Source: Burkholderiales bacterium
GTDB taxonomy: Bacteria; Pseudomonadota; Gammaproteobacteria; Burkholderiales; SG8-41
DNA: 14,924 bases
Assembly (NCBI GenBank): GCA_019746155.1
Contig: JAIESJ010000293.1
Location: 1-14,924, forward strand
Direction: 5' to 3'
The position numbers were made by a program, and so were the translations under genes. Below, in pieces: positions 1 to 7,481 of this stretch (within the stretch, counting starts at the first letter, position 1; every line of letters starts with the position of its first letter). Under the pieces are notes generated by a model. That model searched no databases. It saw only the letters and a list, made by a program, of their open reading frames with translations, and had not been told where the DNA came from.

Positions 1-131
1 ACCGCCTGCTCATGGAGGAGACCGGCCTGCCGGTCATCGTCGCCGAAGACCCGCTCACCTGCGTCGTGCGCGGCTCGGGCATGGCGCTCGAGAAAATCGA
101 GCGGCTGGGCAGCATTTTCACGAATGACTGA
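1..131 (+). CDS. mreB: Rod-shape-determining protein MreB, C-terminal fragment
   Basis: This is the last 42 codons of an open frame that enters from the left edge (first full codon at base 3, stop TGA at 129-131). The peptide reads LLMEETGLPVIVAEDPLTCV, followed by a GSGMALE segment and a short tail ending IFTND. This matches the C-terminal end of the MreB actin-like ATPase, in which a 'T-G-x-P-V-x-x-A-E-D-P-L' stretch precedes the nucleotide-binding 'G-x-G' and the final helix. MreB forms membrane-bound filaments that direct lateral wall synthesis. The downstream mreC, mreD, mrdA and rodA genes confirm the assignment. The start, promoter and most of the protein lie outside the window. Confidence 0.93.
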   Translation, partial: RLLMEETGLPVIVAEDPLTCVVRGSGMALEKIERLGSIFTND

Positions 132-137
132 GGCAGG

Positions 138-228
138 GTTCCGAGTTCCATGCTCCATGTTCCGAGTTGAGTTTTGCGCGTCCCCGGCGCCGGCTTTGAC
201 CCGAAACATGGAACACGGGACATCGAGC
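138..228. repeat. Inverted heptamer-array element between mreB and mreC
   Basis: The whole mreB-mreC gap is repetitive. The left arm (138-172) is a run of 7-base units: GTTCCGA, GTTCCAT, GCTCCAT, GTTCCGA, GTTGAGT. The right arm (201-228) is a run of related units in inverted orientation: CCGAAAC, ATGGAAC, ACGGGAC, ATCGAGC. The arms can pair imperfectly, with an 8-base exact core (154-161 with 205-212). The spacer contains the 10-base palindrome CCGGCGCCGG at 184-193. The element begins 6 bases after the mreB stop and ends 3 bases before the mreC ATG, so the mRNA between the two genes should fold into a long hairpin. It resembles in style the heptanucleotide STRR repeats known from cyanobacteria; any kinship is inference. 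Confidence 0.75.
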
Positions 229-231
229 TAA

Positions 232-1131
232 ATGGAATACTCTCCGCCCCCTTTTTTCAAGACCGGCCCCACTCCTCTTGCCCGCCTGCTGATTTTTTCG
301 CTGCTGTCGCTCGCCCTGCTCTTTGCCGACGCGCGCTTCAAATATCTCGAAACGCTGCGCAAATCCGTTTCGGTCATCATCTATCCTCTGCAGCGCGTCG
401 CCAACGCGCCGGCCAGCATCGCGCATCGCGCCGGAGAGTTTTTCGTCACGCACTCGGCGCTGCGCGCCGATAATGCGCGGCTTGCCCGGCAGAACATCGA
501 AAATGCCGTTCTGCTGCAACAACTCAAATCGCTACAGGCGGAGAACACGCATCTGCGTGAGCTGCTCGATGCGCGCAAGCGCGTCGAAGTCAAATCGACA
601 CTCGCTGAAGTGCTCTACGCGGCACGCGATCCCTTCACGCGCAAAATCATCATCGACAAAGGCGTCCAGCACGACATCCTGCCTGGACAACCGGTAATCG
701 ACCACATCGGCGTCATCGGCCAGGTGACGCGCGTCTATCCCTGGCTGTCGGAAGTCACCCTGATCACCGATAAAGGACAGGTCGTGCCGGTGCAGAGCCT
801 GCGCAACGGGCTGCGGGCAGTACTGGCCGGCACCGGAAATGACGGCGTGCTCGAACTCAAGTTCATCCCGCTCAACACCGATTTTCAGAATGGCGACAGG
901 CTGGTGACTTCCGGCATCGACGGCGTCTATCCGCCGGGGTTGCCGGTCGCCGAAGTCACCAACGTGGAACGCAATGCGGCCTATCTCTTTGCGCGCATCA
1001 CCTGCAAACCTCTGGCCGGCGTCAACAATCACGGACAGATACTGGTTGTCGGGCAGGAACGCAACCTTCCGGAGCGTCCAGCGGAGGAAACCAGGCCGGA
1101 ACGCGTCAAGAAAGGAAAGCGGGGCGGCTGA
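232..1131 (+). CDS. mreC: Rod-shape-determining protein MreC
   Basis: This 299-residue bitopic inner-membrane protein links the MreB cytoskeleton to the periplasmic wall-synthesis enzymes, including PBP2. A short cytoplasmic N-terminus is followed by one hydrophobic segment (about residues 17-33, LARLLIFSLLSLALLFAD). A heptad-rich coiled coil follows at about 75-118, with many Leu, Gln and Asn residues (QLKSLQAENTHLRELLDAR). The rest is the paired beta-barrel MreC domain, with 'DPFTRKIIIDKG' and 'GVIGQVTRV' as typical family stretches. The end is basic and low-complexity. The start ATG lies just after the inverted heptamer element, and I see no strong Shine-Dalgarno sequence in front of it, so translation may depend on coupling or on folding of the element. 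The stop codon overlaps the mreD start by one base (TGATG). Confidence 0.96.
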   Translation: MEYSPPPFFKTGPTPLARLLIFSLLSLALLFADARFKYLETLRKSVSVIIYPLQRVANAPASIAHRAGEFFVTHSALRADNARLARQNIENAVLLQQLKSLQAENTHLRELLDARKRVEVKSTLAEVLYAARDPFTRKIIIDKGVQHDILPGQPVIDHIGVIGQVTRVYPWLSEVTLITDKGQVVPVQSLRNGLRAVLAGTGNDGVLELKFIPLNTDFQNGDRLVTSGIDGVYPPGLPVAEVTNVERNAAYLFARITCKPLAGVNNHGQILVVGQERNLPERPAEETRPERVKKGKRGG

Positions 1132-1652
1132 TGCAAATACGCGCCACCACACCCCAGGAGATTCTGCTGCCGGTCAGGCCGGCTTTTATCGTCGTGACGC
1201 TGGTTACCGCGCTGTTTCTGAATTTTTTGCCCTGGTCCGGGTTCTGGGTCTGGATCAGGCCCGATTTCGTGGCGCTCGTCATGCTCTATTGGTGCATTGA
1301 GCAGCCGCGCAAGATCGGCTTTACGGCCGCCTGGGTACTGGGCCTGATGATGGACGTGGCGGACGGCAGCCTGTTCGGCCAGCATGCGCTCGCCTATTCC
1401 ATCCTTGCCTATGCCGGCATCGTGCTGCACCGCCGGGTGCAGATGTTCACGCTTACGCCCCAAGTGCTGCACGTAATACTTCTGCTGCTGTTCAACGATC
1501 TGGTTGTGCTGATCATCAGGATGCTTGCCGGCAGCGATTTCCCGGGTTACCAATATTTTCTCGGCAGCTTTGTGGCGGGCGCCCTGTGGCCGCCGCTCTC
1601 CGTGCTGCTCAAGCTGCCGCAGCGCCCGGAATCCGATCCCGATCATGTCTGA
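1131..1652 (+). CDS. mreD: Rod-shape-determining protein MreD
   Basis: This is a 173-residue, very hydrophobic polytopic membrane protein, close to the usual family length (about 160-170). The N-terminus has the family pattern 'ILLPVRPAFIVVTLVTALFLNFLPW'-like first helix, then 'WIRPDFVALVMLYW', a segment typical of MreD. Further hydrophobic stretches suggest five to six membrane helices in total. MreD is the third scaffold component of the elongasome beside MreB and MreC. The ATG shares its A with the mreC stop codon and the 3' end overlaps mrdA by 8 bases, so mreC, mreD and mrdA are probably translationally coupled. An AAGGAA stretch lies within the last codons of mreC but rather far from the start. 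Confidence 0.94.
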   Translation: MQIRATTPQEILLPVRPAFIVVTLVTALFLNFLPWSGFWVWIRPDFVALVMLYWCIEQPRKIGFTAAWVLGLMMDVADGSLFGQHALAYSILAYAGIVLHRRVQMFTLTPQVLHVILLLLFNDLVVLIIRMLAGSDFPGYQYFLGSFVAGALWPPLSVLLKLPQRPESDPDHV

Positions 1653-3546
1653 GCTGACGGTCAACCCGGGCATCGAGCTGCGCAACTCCCGGCTCGAGAT
1701 CTATCATTTCAGGCGGCGGCTGGCCGTGGCGGCCGGCTTCGTGCTGTTGATGTTCGTGCTGCTCTTCCTCAGGTTCTTCTACCTGCAGGTCGTCATGCAC
1801 GATCATTACCAGACGCTTGCCGAGGCCAACCGTATTTCGATCGTACCCATCGTCCCCAACCGCGGCATCATCGTCGACCGCAACGGGGTCGTGCTTGCAC
1901 ACAACTATTCGGCCTATACGCTGGAGATCACGCCGGGCAAGGCCGGAGACCTCGATGCACTCATCGAAGAGCTTTCCACGCTGATTGAAATCGCCCCCAA
2001 GGACAGGCGGCGCTTCAACAAGCTCATGGAAGAGAGCAGGAACTTCGAAAGCCTGCCGATCCGCACCCGCCTCTCGGACGAAGAGATCGCGCGCTTTGCG
2101 GCGAATCGCTATCGTTTCCCGGGCGTGGAAATCAATGCGCGTCCTTTCCGCCAGTACCCGCAGGGCGAGCTGTTCTCGCACGTCGTCGGACACATCGGCC
2201 GCATCAACCAGCGCGATCTCGATCAGCTCGAAGCCGATGATCGGCTGTCCAACTACCGCGGCACGGTCTACATCGGCAAAACCGGGCTGGAGCACAGCTA
2301 TGAGCGTTTCCTGCACGGCACCACCGGCGTCGAGGAAGTGGAGGTGGACTCCGGAGGACGCGCCGTGCGCACGCTTTCGCGCACCCCCCCGGTCTCCGGC
2401 AACAATCTGGTTCTGAAACTCGACGCCAAGCTTCAGGAAATAGCCTATCGCGCATTCGGCGACAGACGCGGCGCCCTGGTCGCCATCGAACCGGATACCG
2501 GCGGGGTGCTGGCGTTCGTCAGCAAGCCGGGTTTCGATCCGAATTTCTTTGTCGACGGCATCGATCCCCAGAACTGGCATGAACTCAATAATTCGCCGGA
2601 CCGGCCGATGATCAACCGCGCGCTTGCGGGAACTTACCCCCCCGGCTCCACGTTCAAGCCGTTCATGGCGCTCGCCGCGTTGACCTACGGCAAACGCACG
2701 CCGCAGCAGGCGATCAGTGATCCAGGCTACTTCAACTTCGGCGGTCACGTGTTCCGCGACGACAAAGTGGGCGGGCACGGCCTGGTCGACATGTACAAAT
2801 CCATCGTCGTGTCGTGCGATACCTACTATTACGTGCTCGCCAATGATCTGGGGATCGACAACATCTCGAAATTCATGGGCCGGTTCGGCTTCGGCAGCCG
2901 CACCGGCATCGACATCGCCGGCGAATCGGCCGGCATACTTCCCTCGCAGGAGTGGAAGATGCGCCGTTTCAAGCAGAAATGGTACGCGGGAGAAACCATC
3001 AGCATCGGCATCGGGCAGGGTTACAATGCGTATACGCCGCTGCAGCTCGCATCCGCCATCGCCACCCTTGCGAAAGACGGCGTCATGTTCCGGCCGCACA
3101 TCGTCGATTACGTGGAGAACGTCACCACCCGCGAGCGCACTCCCGTCGAGCCCAAGCCACTGCGAAATCTGGATTTGAAACCCGAACATATCGCGGTAAT
3201 CAAGCAGGCGCTGGTCGGGGTCAACAAGGAAGGCACCGGGGCACGCGCCTTTGCCGGCGCGGAATATGCAAGCGCAGGCAAGACCGGTACCGCACAGGTG
3301 ATCGGCATCAAGCAGGGGGAAAAATACGTCGAGGGCCGCGTTCACGAACGCCATCGCGACCATGCGCTGTTCATCGCCTATGCCCCGGCAGAAAACCCCA
3401 GAATCGCGCTCGCTGTAGTCGTGGAAAACTCAGGTTTCGGGGCGCGCGCCGCCGCACCGATCGCACGTCAGGTGCTCGACTACTATCTGCTTGGCAAGGA
3501 CATCGCCAAGCCGGTCAAGGATGACGACAGTGGCACCAGCGATTAG
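1645..3546 (+). CDS. mrdA: Penicillin-binding protein 2, transpeptidase of the elongasome
   Basis: This is the class B PBP that cross-links the glycan strands made by RodA. From the ATG at 1645 the protein has 633 residues. The frame stays open about 40 codons upstream, but that part lies inside mreD and has no PBP2 character. There is one membrane anchor (about residues 24-46), then the PBP dimer/pedestal domain (including 'IVPNRGIIVDRNGVVLA' and 'GHIGRIN'), then the transpeptidase domain. The catalytic motifs are all present: S335-T-F-K338 with the nucleophile Ser335, S390-C-D392 (the SxD form of the SxN motif, usual in this class) and K546-T-G-T549. The tail (about 610-633) is short and charged. 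The gene overlaps mreD by 8 bases and rodA by 26. Beta-lactams such as mecillinam target this class. Confidence 0.97.
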   Translation: MSELTVNPGIELRNSRLEIYHFRRRLAVAAGFVLLMFVLLFLRFFYLQVVMHDHYQTLAEANRISIVPIVPNRGIIVDRNGVVLAHNYSAYTLEITPGKAGDLDALIEELSTLIEIAPKDRRRFNKLMEESRNFESLPIRTRLSDEEIARFAANRYRFPGVEINARPFRQYPQGELFSHVVGHIGRINQRDLDQLEADDRLSNYRGTVYIGKTGLEHSYERFLHGTTGVEEVEVDSGGRAVRTLSRTPPVSGNNLVLKLDAKLQEIAYRAFGDRRGALVAIEPDTGGVLAFVSKPGFDPNFFVDGIDPQNWHELNNSPDRPMINRALAGTYPPGSTFKPFMALAALTYGKRTPQQAISDPGYFNFGGHVFRDDKVGGHGLVDMYKSIVVSCDTYYYVLANDLGIDNISKFMGRFGFGSRTGIDIAGESAGILPSQEWKMRRFKQKWYAGETISIGIGQGYNAYTPLQLASAIATLAKDGVMFRPHIVDYVENVTTRERTPVEPKPLRNLDLKPEHIAVIKQALVGVNKEGTGARAFAGAEYASAGKTGTAQVIGIKQGEKYVEGRVHERHRDHALFIAYAPAENPRIALAVVVENSGFGARAAAPIARQVLDYYLLGKDIAKPVKDDDSGTSD

Positions 3547-4633
3547 ACGGATGGCGCGTTTTTTCACGGCGCACATCGACGGATTGCTGTTTGTCGCCAT
3601 TCTGCTGCTGATGACAACGGGGCTCGTCGTGCTGTTCAGCGCGTCGAATGCGAGTCTGGCGCGCGTCAGTGCACAGTTGATGAACATGCTGGTTGCGCTG
3701 ACCGTGATGTGGGTGTTCGCCAACATCCCGCCGCATTACCTGACGCGTCTGTCGCTTCCGGTCTATCTGCTGGGGCTGGCGCTCCTGATCGGGGTTGCGC
3801 TGTTCGGCGATGTCGTCAACGGCGCGCGCCGCTGGCTGCATGTCGGCGTCACCCGTATCCAGCCTTCGGAGCTGATGAAAATCGCGGTGCCGCTCATGCT
3901 GGCGTGGTACTTCGACCGCTACGAAGCGACCCTGCGGCTCAAGAACTATCTCTTCGCGGCCGTATTCCTGTTGGTGCCGGTGGGCCTGATCGCGCGCCAG
4001 CCCGACCTCGGCACCGCGGTGCTGATCTTCTCCAGCGGCTGCTTTGTGCTGTTCCTGGCCGGACTGTCCTGGCGCATCATCGCGGGCATCATCGTGGCGG
4101 GCCTCGCCAGCCTGCCGTTTCTATGGTCGGTCCTGCACGACTATCAGCGCCAGCGCATCCTGATGCTGCTCGACCCGGCGCAGGATCCGCTGGGTTCGGG
4201 CTATCACACCATACAATCGACGATCGCCGTCGGCTCGGGAGGAGTCTTCGGAAAAGGCTGGATGAACGGCACGCAGACCCATCTCGACTTCATTCCCGAG
4301 CGCACCACCGATTTCATCTTTGCGGTCTATTCCGAGGAGTTCGGATTGTTCGGCAATCTTGTTCTGCTGTTCCTGCTCCTGCTGGTGATCGCGCGCGGCA
4401 TGGTCATCACCGCCAATGCGCCGACGCTGTTCACGCGCCTGCTGGCCGGCGCGATCACGCTCACCTTCTTCACCTATGCTTTCGTCAACATGGGCATGGT
4501 GAGCGGCATCCTGCCGGTGGTGGGCGTGCCGCTGCCGCTGATCAGCTACGGCGGAACTTCCCTGGTGACGATCTGTCTGGGCTTCGGTATCCTGATGAGC
4601 ATCCAGACGCACAAGAAGCTGGTGCAAACGTGA
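3521..4633 (+). CDS. rodA: Peptidoglycan glycosyltransferase RodA (SEDS family)
   Basis: This is a polytopic SEDS-family glycosyltransferase that polymerises lipid II, working with PBP2. From the ATG at 3521 it has 370 residues; a second ATG at 3551 (360 residues) is an equally plausible start because neither has a good ribosome-binding site. About ten membrane helices are visible. Family signatures are 'LVVLFSAS' in the first helix, 'GARRWLHVGVTRIQPSELMK', 'RQPDLGTAVLI', and 'HLDFIPERTTDFIFAVYSEEFG', which carries the catalytic-loop aspartate (Asp264 in this numbering, equivalent to the essential Asp near 262 in E. coli). The C-terminus has 'GVPLPLISYGGTSL', the classical SEDS signature. The stop codon is the first three bases of the heptamer array that follows. 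Confidence 0.96.
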   Translation: MTTVAPAIRRMARFFTAHIDGLLFVAILLLMTTGLVVLFSASNASLARVSAQLMNMLVALTVMWVFANIPPHYLTRLSLPVYLLGLALLIGVALFGDVVNGARRWLHVGVTRIQPSELMKIAVPLMLAWYFDRYEATLRLKNYLFAAVFLLVPVGLIARQPDLGTAVLIFSSGCFVLFLAGLSWRIIAGIIVAGLASLPFLWSVLHDYQRQRILMLLDPAQDPLGSGYHTIQSTIAVGSGGVFGKGWMNGTQTHLDFIPERTTDFIFAVYSEEFGLFGNLVLLFLLLLVIARGMVITANAPTLFTRLLAGAITLTFFTYAFVNMGMVSGILPVVGVPLPLISYGGTSLVTICLGFGILMSIQTHKKLVQT

Positions 4634-4728
4634 GGCGTGAGGCGTAAGGAGTGAGGGGTTGAAAAAAGTAATCGGCGCGCGAAGCGCGAAAATCGCGCCT
4701 CTCGCCTCCCGCCTCCCGCCTCTCTGCG
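4631..4728. repeat. Inverted heptamer-array element at the rodA-rlpA junction
   Basis: The left arm is four exact-register 7-base units: TGAGGCG (4631-4637), TGAGGCG (4638-4644), TAAGGAG (4645-4651) and TGAGGGG (4652-4658). The right arm is the inverted form, with units ending CGCCT: CTCGCCT (4701-4707), CCCGCCT (4708-4714) and CCCGCCT (4715-4721), flanked by partial copies. The core holds a small hairpin, CGCGC-GAA-GCGCG (4676-4688). The rodA stop codon is part of the first unit, the rlpA ribosome-binding site is the third, and the right arm is translated as part of the RlpA signal peptide. The layout matches the elements at 138-228 and 12030-12132 although the unit sequences differ. Confidence 0.75.
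4646..4651 (+). promoter_or_regulatory. Ribosome-binding site for rlpA inside a repeat unit
   Basis: AAGGAG lies 7 bases before the TTG at 4659. It decides the rlpA start, because no ATG, GTG or further TTG occurs in frame before the lipobox cysteine. It is a one-copy variant of the heptamer array (TAAGGAG where neighbours read TGAGGCG), so the repeat has been co-opted as a translation signal. Confidence 0.7.
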
Positions 4729-5672
4729 TAATTGCGGCATTCGCTGCGATTACGCTCGCGGGCTGCGGCACCGTGAGCAAATTGCCCCGCATCGAGCGCG
4801 CGCCCGCGGCATCCAAAACGCCCTCTTCCGCACCGGCGCCGCGCGGCGGCGGTTACTATCTCGATGACGGGCCCGGCGACAACCCGCCCGCCGACATCGA
4901 CCGCATCCCGGACGCGGTCCCCCGAGTGGAACCCCTGCATCGGGGCGCAAGCCGGCCCTACACCGTGATGGGCAGGAACTACACGCCGATGACTTCGCTT
5001 GTCCCCTATAAGGCGCGCGGCATCGCAAGCTGGTACGGGCGCCGCTATCACGGCAAGATGACTTCCTCCGGGGAAATCTACGACATGTACGGCATGAGCG
5101 CGGCGCACACCACGCTGCCGATCCCGAGTTACGCACGCGTCACCAATCTCGCCAACGGCAAATCGGTGGTGGTGCGCATCAATGACCGGGGGCCGTTTGT
5201 CGATCAGCGGCTGATCGATCTTTCATATACCGCCGCCCACAAGCTCGGGGTGCTTGCCGGCGGCAGCGCAATGGTGGAGGTGGAGGCCATTCTTCCCGGC
5301 GATGAAGTCGCGCCGGCCATGGCGGCCTCCGCGCGAGCCCCGGCACAACCCGCCGCCGGTACGGTGCAAGAGAATGCGGCCGCGGCCGTTCAGCGTGAGC
5401 CCGAACCCGCGGCGCCGACCGTGCCGTTAACCCGCGATGCGTCCGGCATCTACCTGCAACTCGGCGCGTTCGGATCGCAAGAAAATGCGGAGAACTACCT
5501 TGCCAGGCTCAGGGCCCAGATCGACTGGCTGGCGCAGGCCTTGCACGTCTTCCCGCGCGACGGGTGGTTCCGCGTGCACGCAGGGCCGTATGCCAGTCCG
5601 GGAGAAGCGCAGCAGGCCGCCGATCGCATCGGCCAGAGCCTGGGGATCAAACCGATGGTGACGGTGCGCTGA
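4659..5672 (+). CDS. rlpA: RlpA-like septal/lateral-wall lipoprotein with SPOR domain
   Basis: This 337-residue outer-membrane lipoprotein belongs to a family that includes lytic transglycosylases acting on denuded glycan strands. It starts at TTG. The signal peptide is long (35 residues) and ends in the lipobox L33-A-G-C36. A Pro/Ala-rich linker follows, then the RlpA double-psi beta-barrel domain (about residues 118-210) with 'GIASWYG', 'HGKMTSSGE', 'NDRGPF' and 'IDLSYTAAHKLG'. His131 and Asp176 occupy the conserved catalytic-type positions of the active family members. A second Ala/Pro-rich linker (about 215-260) leads to a C-terminal SPOR domain (262-337, 'YLQLGAFGSQENA' to 'FRVHAGPYAS'), which binds stem-free peptidoglycan. 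The n-region of the signal peptide is encoded by the right arm of the heptamer element, which is odd. It is the last gene of the mre operon in view. Confidence 0.93.
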   Translation: MKKVIGARSAKIAPLASRLPPLCVIAAFAAITLAGCGTVSKLPRIERAPAASKTPSSAPAPRGGGYYLDDGPGDNPPADIDRIPDAVPRVEPLHRGASRPYTVMGRNYTPMTSLVPYKARGIASWYGRRYHGKMTSSGEIYDMYGMSAAHTTLPIPSYARVTNLANGKSVVVRINDRGPFVDQRLIDLSYTAAHKLGVLAGGSAMVEVEAILPGDEVAPAMAASARAPAQPAAGTVQENAAAAVQREPEPAAPTVPLTRDASGIYLQLGAFGSQENAENYLARLRAQIDWLAQALHVFPRDGWFRVHAGPYASPGEAQQAADRIGQSLGIKPMVTVR

Positions 5673-5760
5673 AGTCCGCCGAGGACACCAAGCCCCGGTT
5701 TTCGGCCCTTACGCCTCGCGACGACCCCGACCCCCGGGTCAGGACCAACCGTCCACCGCC

Positions 5761-6279
5761 TCATCGCCGCGGTATCGCCGACTGTCGGGCAAGCCAATTC
5801 TCGATCCAGCGTCGATCCAGGCGGCCACTGCGCGCCTCGGGGCGATGTCCGGCGTCGAAGAGGTAGGTCCTCGGCAGTTCTCCGCGCCAGGTGCGGTCAA
5901 CGGCAAAACGCACGCGCTCGGCGAAATCATCGGCAAATGCCCAGGTCTCGACCCGGCCCGGATTATATTGGGACAGAAACCTGGCCACGGTTACCCGCTC
6001 CTCCGGCGGATCGGTAGAGACCAGCAGGATGGGCACGTCAGGGTACTTGCGCTGAATGGACCTCCATTGCCCCATTTCCTCTCGACATGGTTCGCAATAG
6101 ATTGACCAGAAGGCGAGCACGAAGGGCCTGCCGGCACGGGCTTCCCGGATCGCGTTGAGGCTCCTCGCATCAAACGGCCGCAATTCGTAAGTCGATGCGG
6201 CAGCGGCTGCAGGCAGCGCGAATGCCGTAAACATCAGGGCAAAACCAAATGCCGCAACCCGGGAGAACACGCGGATCAT
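5761..6279 (-). CDS. Periplasmic TlpA/ResA-like thioredoxin
   Basis: This is a 172-residue secreted thioredoxin-fold protein. The ATG at 6279 starts a clear signal peptide (IRVFSRVAAFGFALMFTAFALPAAAAAS). The frame is open upstream, but that part is the reverse frame of the preceding gene. The redox site is C62-E-P-C65 in 'FWSIYCEPCREEM', and the cis-proline loop is 'GELPRTYLFD', so both catalytic elements are intact. TlpA-type proteins reduce disulfides or metal-binding cysteines in the periplasm, for example in the CuA site of cytochrome oxidase and in copper chaperones such as ScoI. Its place as the last gene of a copper cassette fits that role. The start overlaps the stop of the upstream propeller gene by 4 bases (ATGA). 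Its true substrate cannot be read from sequence; the CECC motif of its neighbour is one candidate. Confidence 0.85.
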   Translation of the reverse strand: MIRVFSRVAAFGFALMFTAFALPAAAAASTYELRPFDARSLNAIREARAGRPFVLAFWSIYCEPCREEMGQWRSIQRKYPDVPILLVSTDPPEERVTVARFLSQYNPGRVETWAFADDFAERVRFAVDRTWRGELPRTYLFDAGHRPEARSGRLDRRWIENWLARQSAIPRR

Positions 6280-7481
6280 GGCAGGGGTATCACGCTGAGA
6301 GGTTCCTGGCGGGTATTCCAGAACACGTAAAACCGCCCCTGCCGTTCCAGCAAACGCGGCTGATCCGAAGCGCCCGCCGTGGCGGCCAGCTGACGTTCGC
6401 GCCATTTGTCGCCGCCGTCCTCCGAGAGCATCGCCCGCAACCGCGAGCGCTCGCCGTCGAACTCCTTCCATGCCACCGCCACCCGCTGGCCGGAAATCGC
6501 GAGGTCCGCGTGCTCGGCGGTCTCGGCACCCACGCGCCGTTGTGCCTCCACGCCGCCGTCTTTCAGCCGGCTGTAGAACACCCCGGCGCGCTTGGACCCT
6601 TGCGTGAACCAGACGGCGTGCAGACGTCCTGCCGCATCCGCAGCGAGCGACGGGCCATGGTGGGGACAGACATCGACGCGCCAATCGTCGAACGTGGCGC
6701 GCCGCAGCGTGCCGGCACGTCCGTCGGGGTTCATCTGCGCTATGGCATGATCGCGGATGTTGGGCGCAAACACGTGCCGCCACATGGCAAGTACGCTCCC
6801 GTCATCCCGGGGCAGGAGCGCGATGCGGCAGCATTCGCAGCTGTGGTCGCCAAGCTTGAAATCGCCGCGAAAGCTTGCGCCGCGGTCGTCCGATACGGCG
6901 TAGTACACCGCGGCACCTCGGTAGGCAGCACCCGCCTTGGCTGCGGCAGCCTGATCCCGCTTGTCAATCCAGGCGATGAATACTTGGCCATTGCGGTTCA
7001 CCGTGATCGCGTCGAAGCGGTGCGTGATCTCCTGTCGGTCGGTATGCACCGTCACGGGCGCGCTGAACGTCTTCCCCCCATCGACAGAACGGGAAAAGCG
7101 GATATCCCCCGTGTAGGGCTTGCTCAGGGGCTTGGTCCAGGTGACGTAGATCTCGCCGCCAGGGCCGGCGGCGACCTTGGGACGCGAATCGCCGTCGGCG
7201 CCAACCGCCTCCGGCACCGCGTTGACAGGGCCGGCTCTGGACCACGAGCGGCCAAGGTCGCCAGAGCGGCGCACGACAACATGCCCCCCGTCCTTACTGA
7301 CCGCCCATAGCGTCCCCTGCGGGTCGAACGTGGCGGATGATCCAAGATCGCCCCGCGCCGCTTTGGAGGACGACCCGTTCGAAGCCTCATGATCGGCATG
7401 CTGCTCGTGCGAAAGTGCAGCGGAGCAAAAAAACAGGCCGACACAGAGCAGACGCAGACTGGTCCTTGCCCGACTTACCAC
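6276..7481 (-). CDS. Secreted Asp-box (BNR) beta-propeller protein, sialidase-like fold, probably copper-linked
   Basis: This is a 401-residue exported protein with a GTG start at 7481, overlapping the receptor stop by 7 bases. The signal peptide is about residues 1-24, followed directly by a His-rich stretch (HEQHADHE, 25-32). Four Asp-box repeats are visible: SGDLGRSW (73-80), SVDGGKTF (132-139), SDDRGASF (197-204) and SEDGGDKW (353-360). These are typical of six-bladed sialidase-type propellers. Automated annotation would probably call it a sialidase, but I see no FRIP motif or Arg triad, so that function is unlikely. It has two striking cysteine/histidine motifs, H213-S-C215-E-C217-C218-R and C272-P-H274-H275-G, which look like metal ligands or redox sites. 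Its neighbours are the PCu(A)C chaperone, the TonB receptor and the TlpA-like thioredoxin. I infer a periplasmic copper-handling role; the precise function is unknown. Confidence 0.75.
   Translation of the reverse strand: MVSRARTSLRLLCVGLFFCSAALSHEQHADHEASNGSSSKAARGDLGSSATFDPQGTLWAVSKDGGHVVVRRSGDLGRSWSRAGPVNAVPEAVGADGDSRPKVAAGPGGEIYVTWTKPLSKPYTGDIRFSRSVDGGKTFSAPVTVHTDRQEITHRFDAITVNRNGQVFIAWIDKRDQAAAAKAGAAYRGAAVYYAVSDDRGASFRGDFKLGDHSCECCRIALLPRDDGSVLAMWRHVFAPNIRDHAIAQMNPDGRAGTLRRATFDDWRVDVCPHHGPSLAADAAGRLHAVWFTQGSKRAGVFYSRLKDGGVEAQRRVGAETAEHADLAISGQRVAVAWKEFDGERSRLRAMLSEDGGDKWRERQLAATAGASDQPRLLERQGRFYVFWNTRQEPLSVIPLP

Noticed and set aside
138..228. CRISPR-like array
   Set aside because: Units are 7 bases without spacers and change orientation across the core; no cas genes.
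1609..3363. Long open frame (584 codons) on the minus strand opposite mrdA
   Set aside because: It lies wholly antisense to a gene with all PBP2 catalytic motifs; its composition is Asp/Arg/Val-rich shadow sequence with no recognisable domain.
5673..5760. Bidirectional terminator between the convergent rlpA and TlpA-like genes
   Set aside because: Only weak stems such as GGAC-N5-GTCC and GACCC-CC-GGGTC are present, with no T-run on either strand; no intrinsic terminator can be called.
6280..6783. N-terminal extension of the TlpA-like protein from 6783
   Set aside because: The extension is an alternative frame of the propeller gene, and the ATG at 6279 begins a proper signal peptide with an ATGA overlap.
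6249..7310. Plus-strand frame of 353 codons opposite the propeller gene, and a similar one at 9002-10090
   Set aside because: Both run antisense to genes with signal peptides, family motifs and overlapping operon structure; neither has a domain I recognise.
6276..7481. True sialidase (neuraminidase)
   Set aside because: Only the Asp-box fold is supported. I see no FRIP motif or catalytic Arg/Tyr/Glu set, and the context is copper handling, not sialic acid use.
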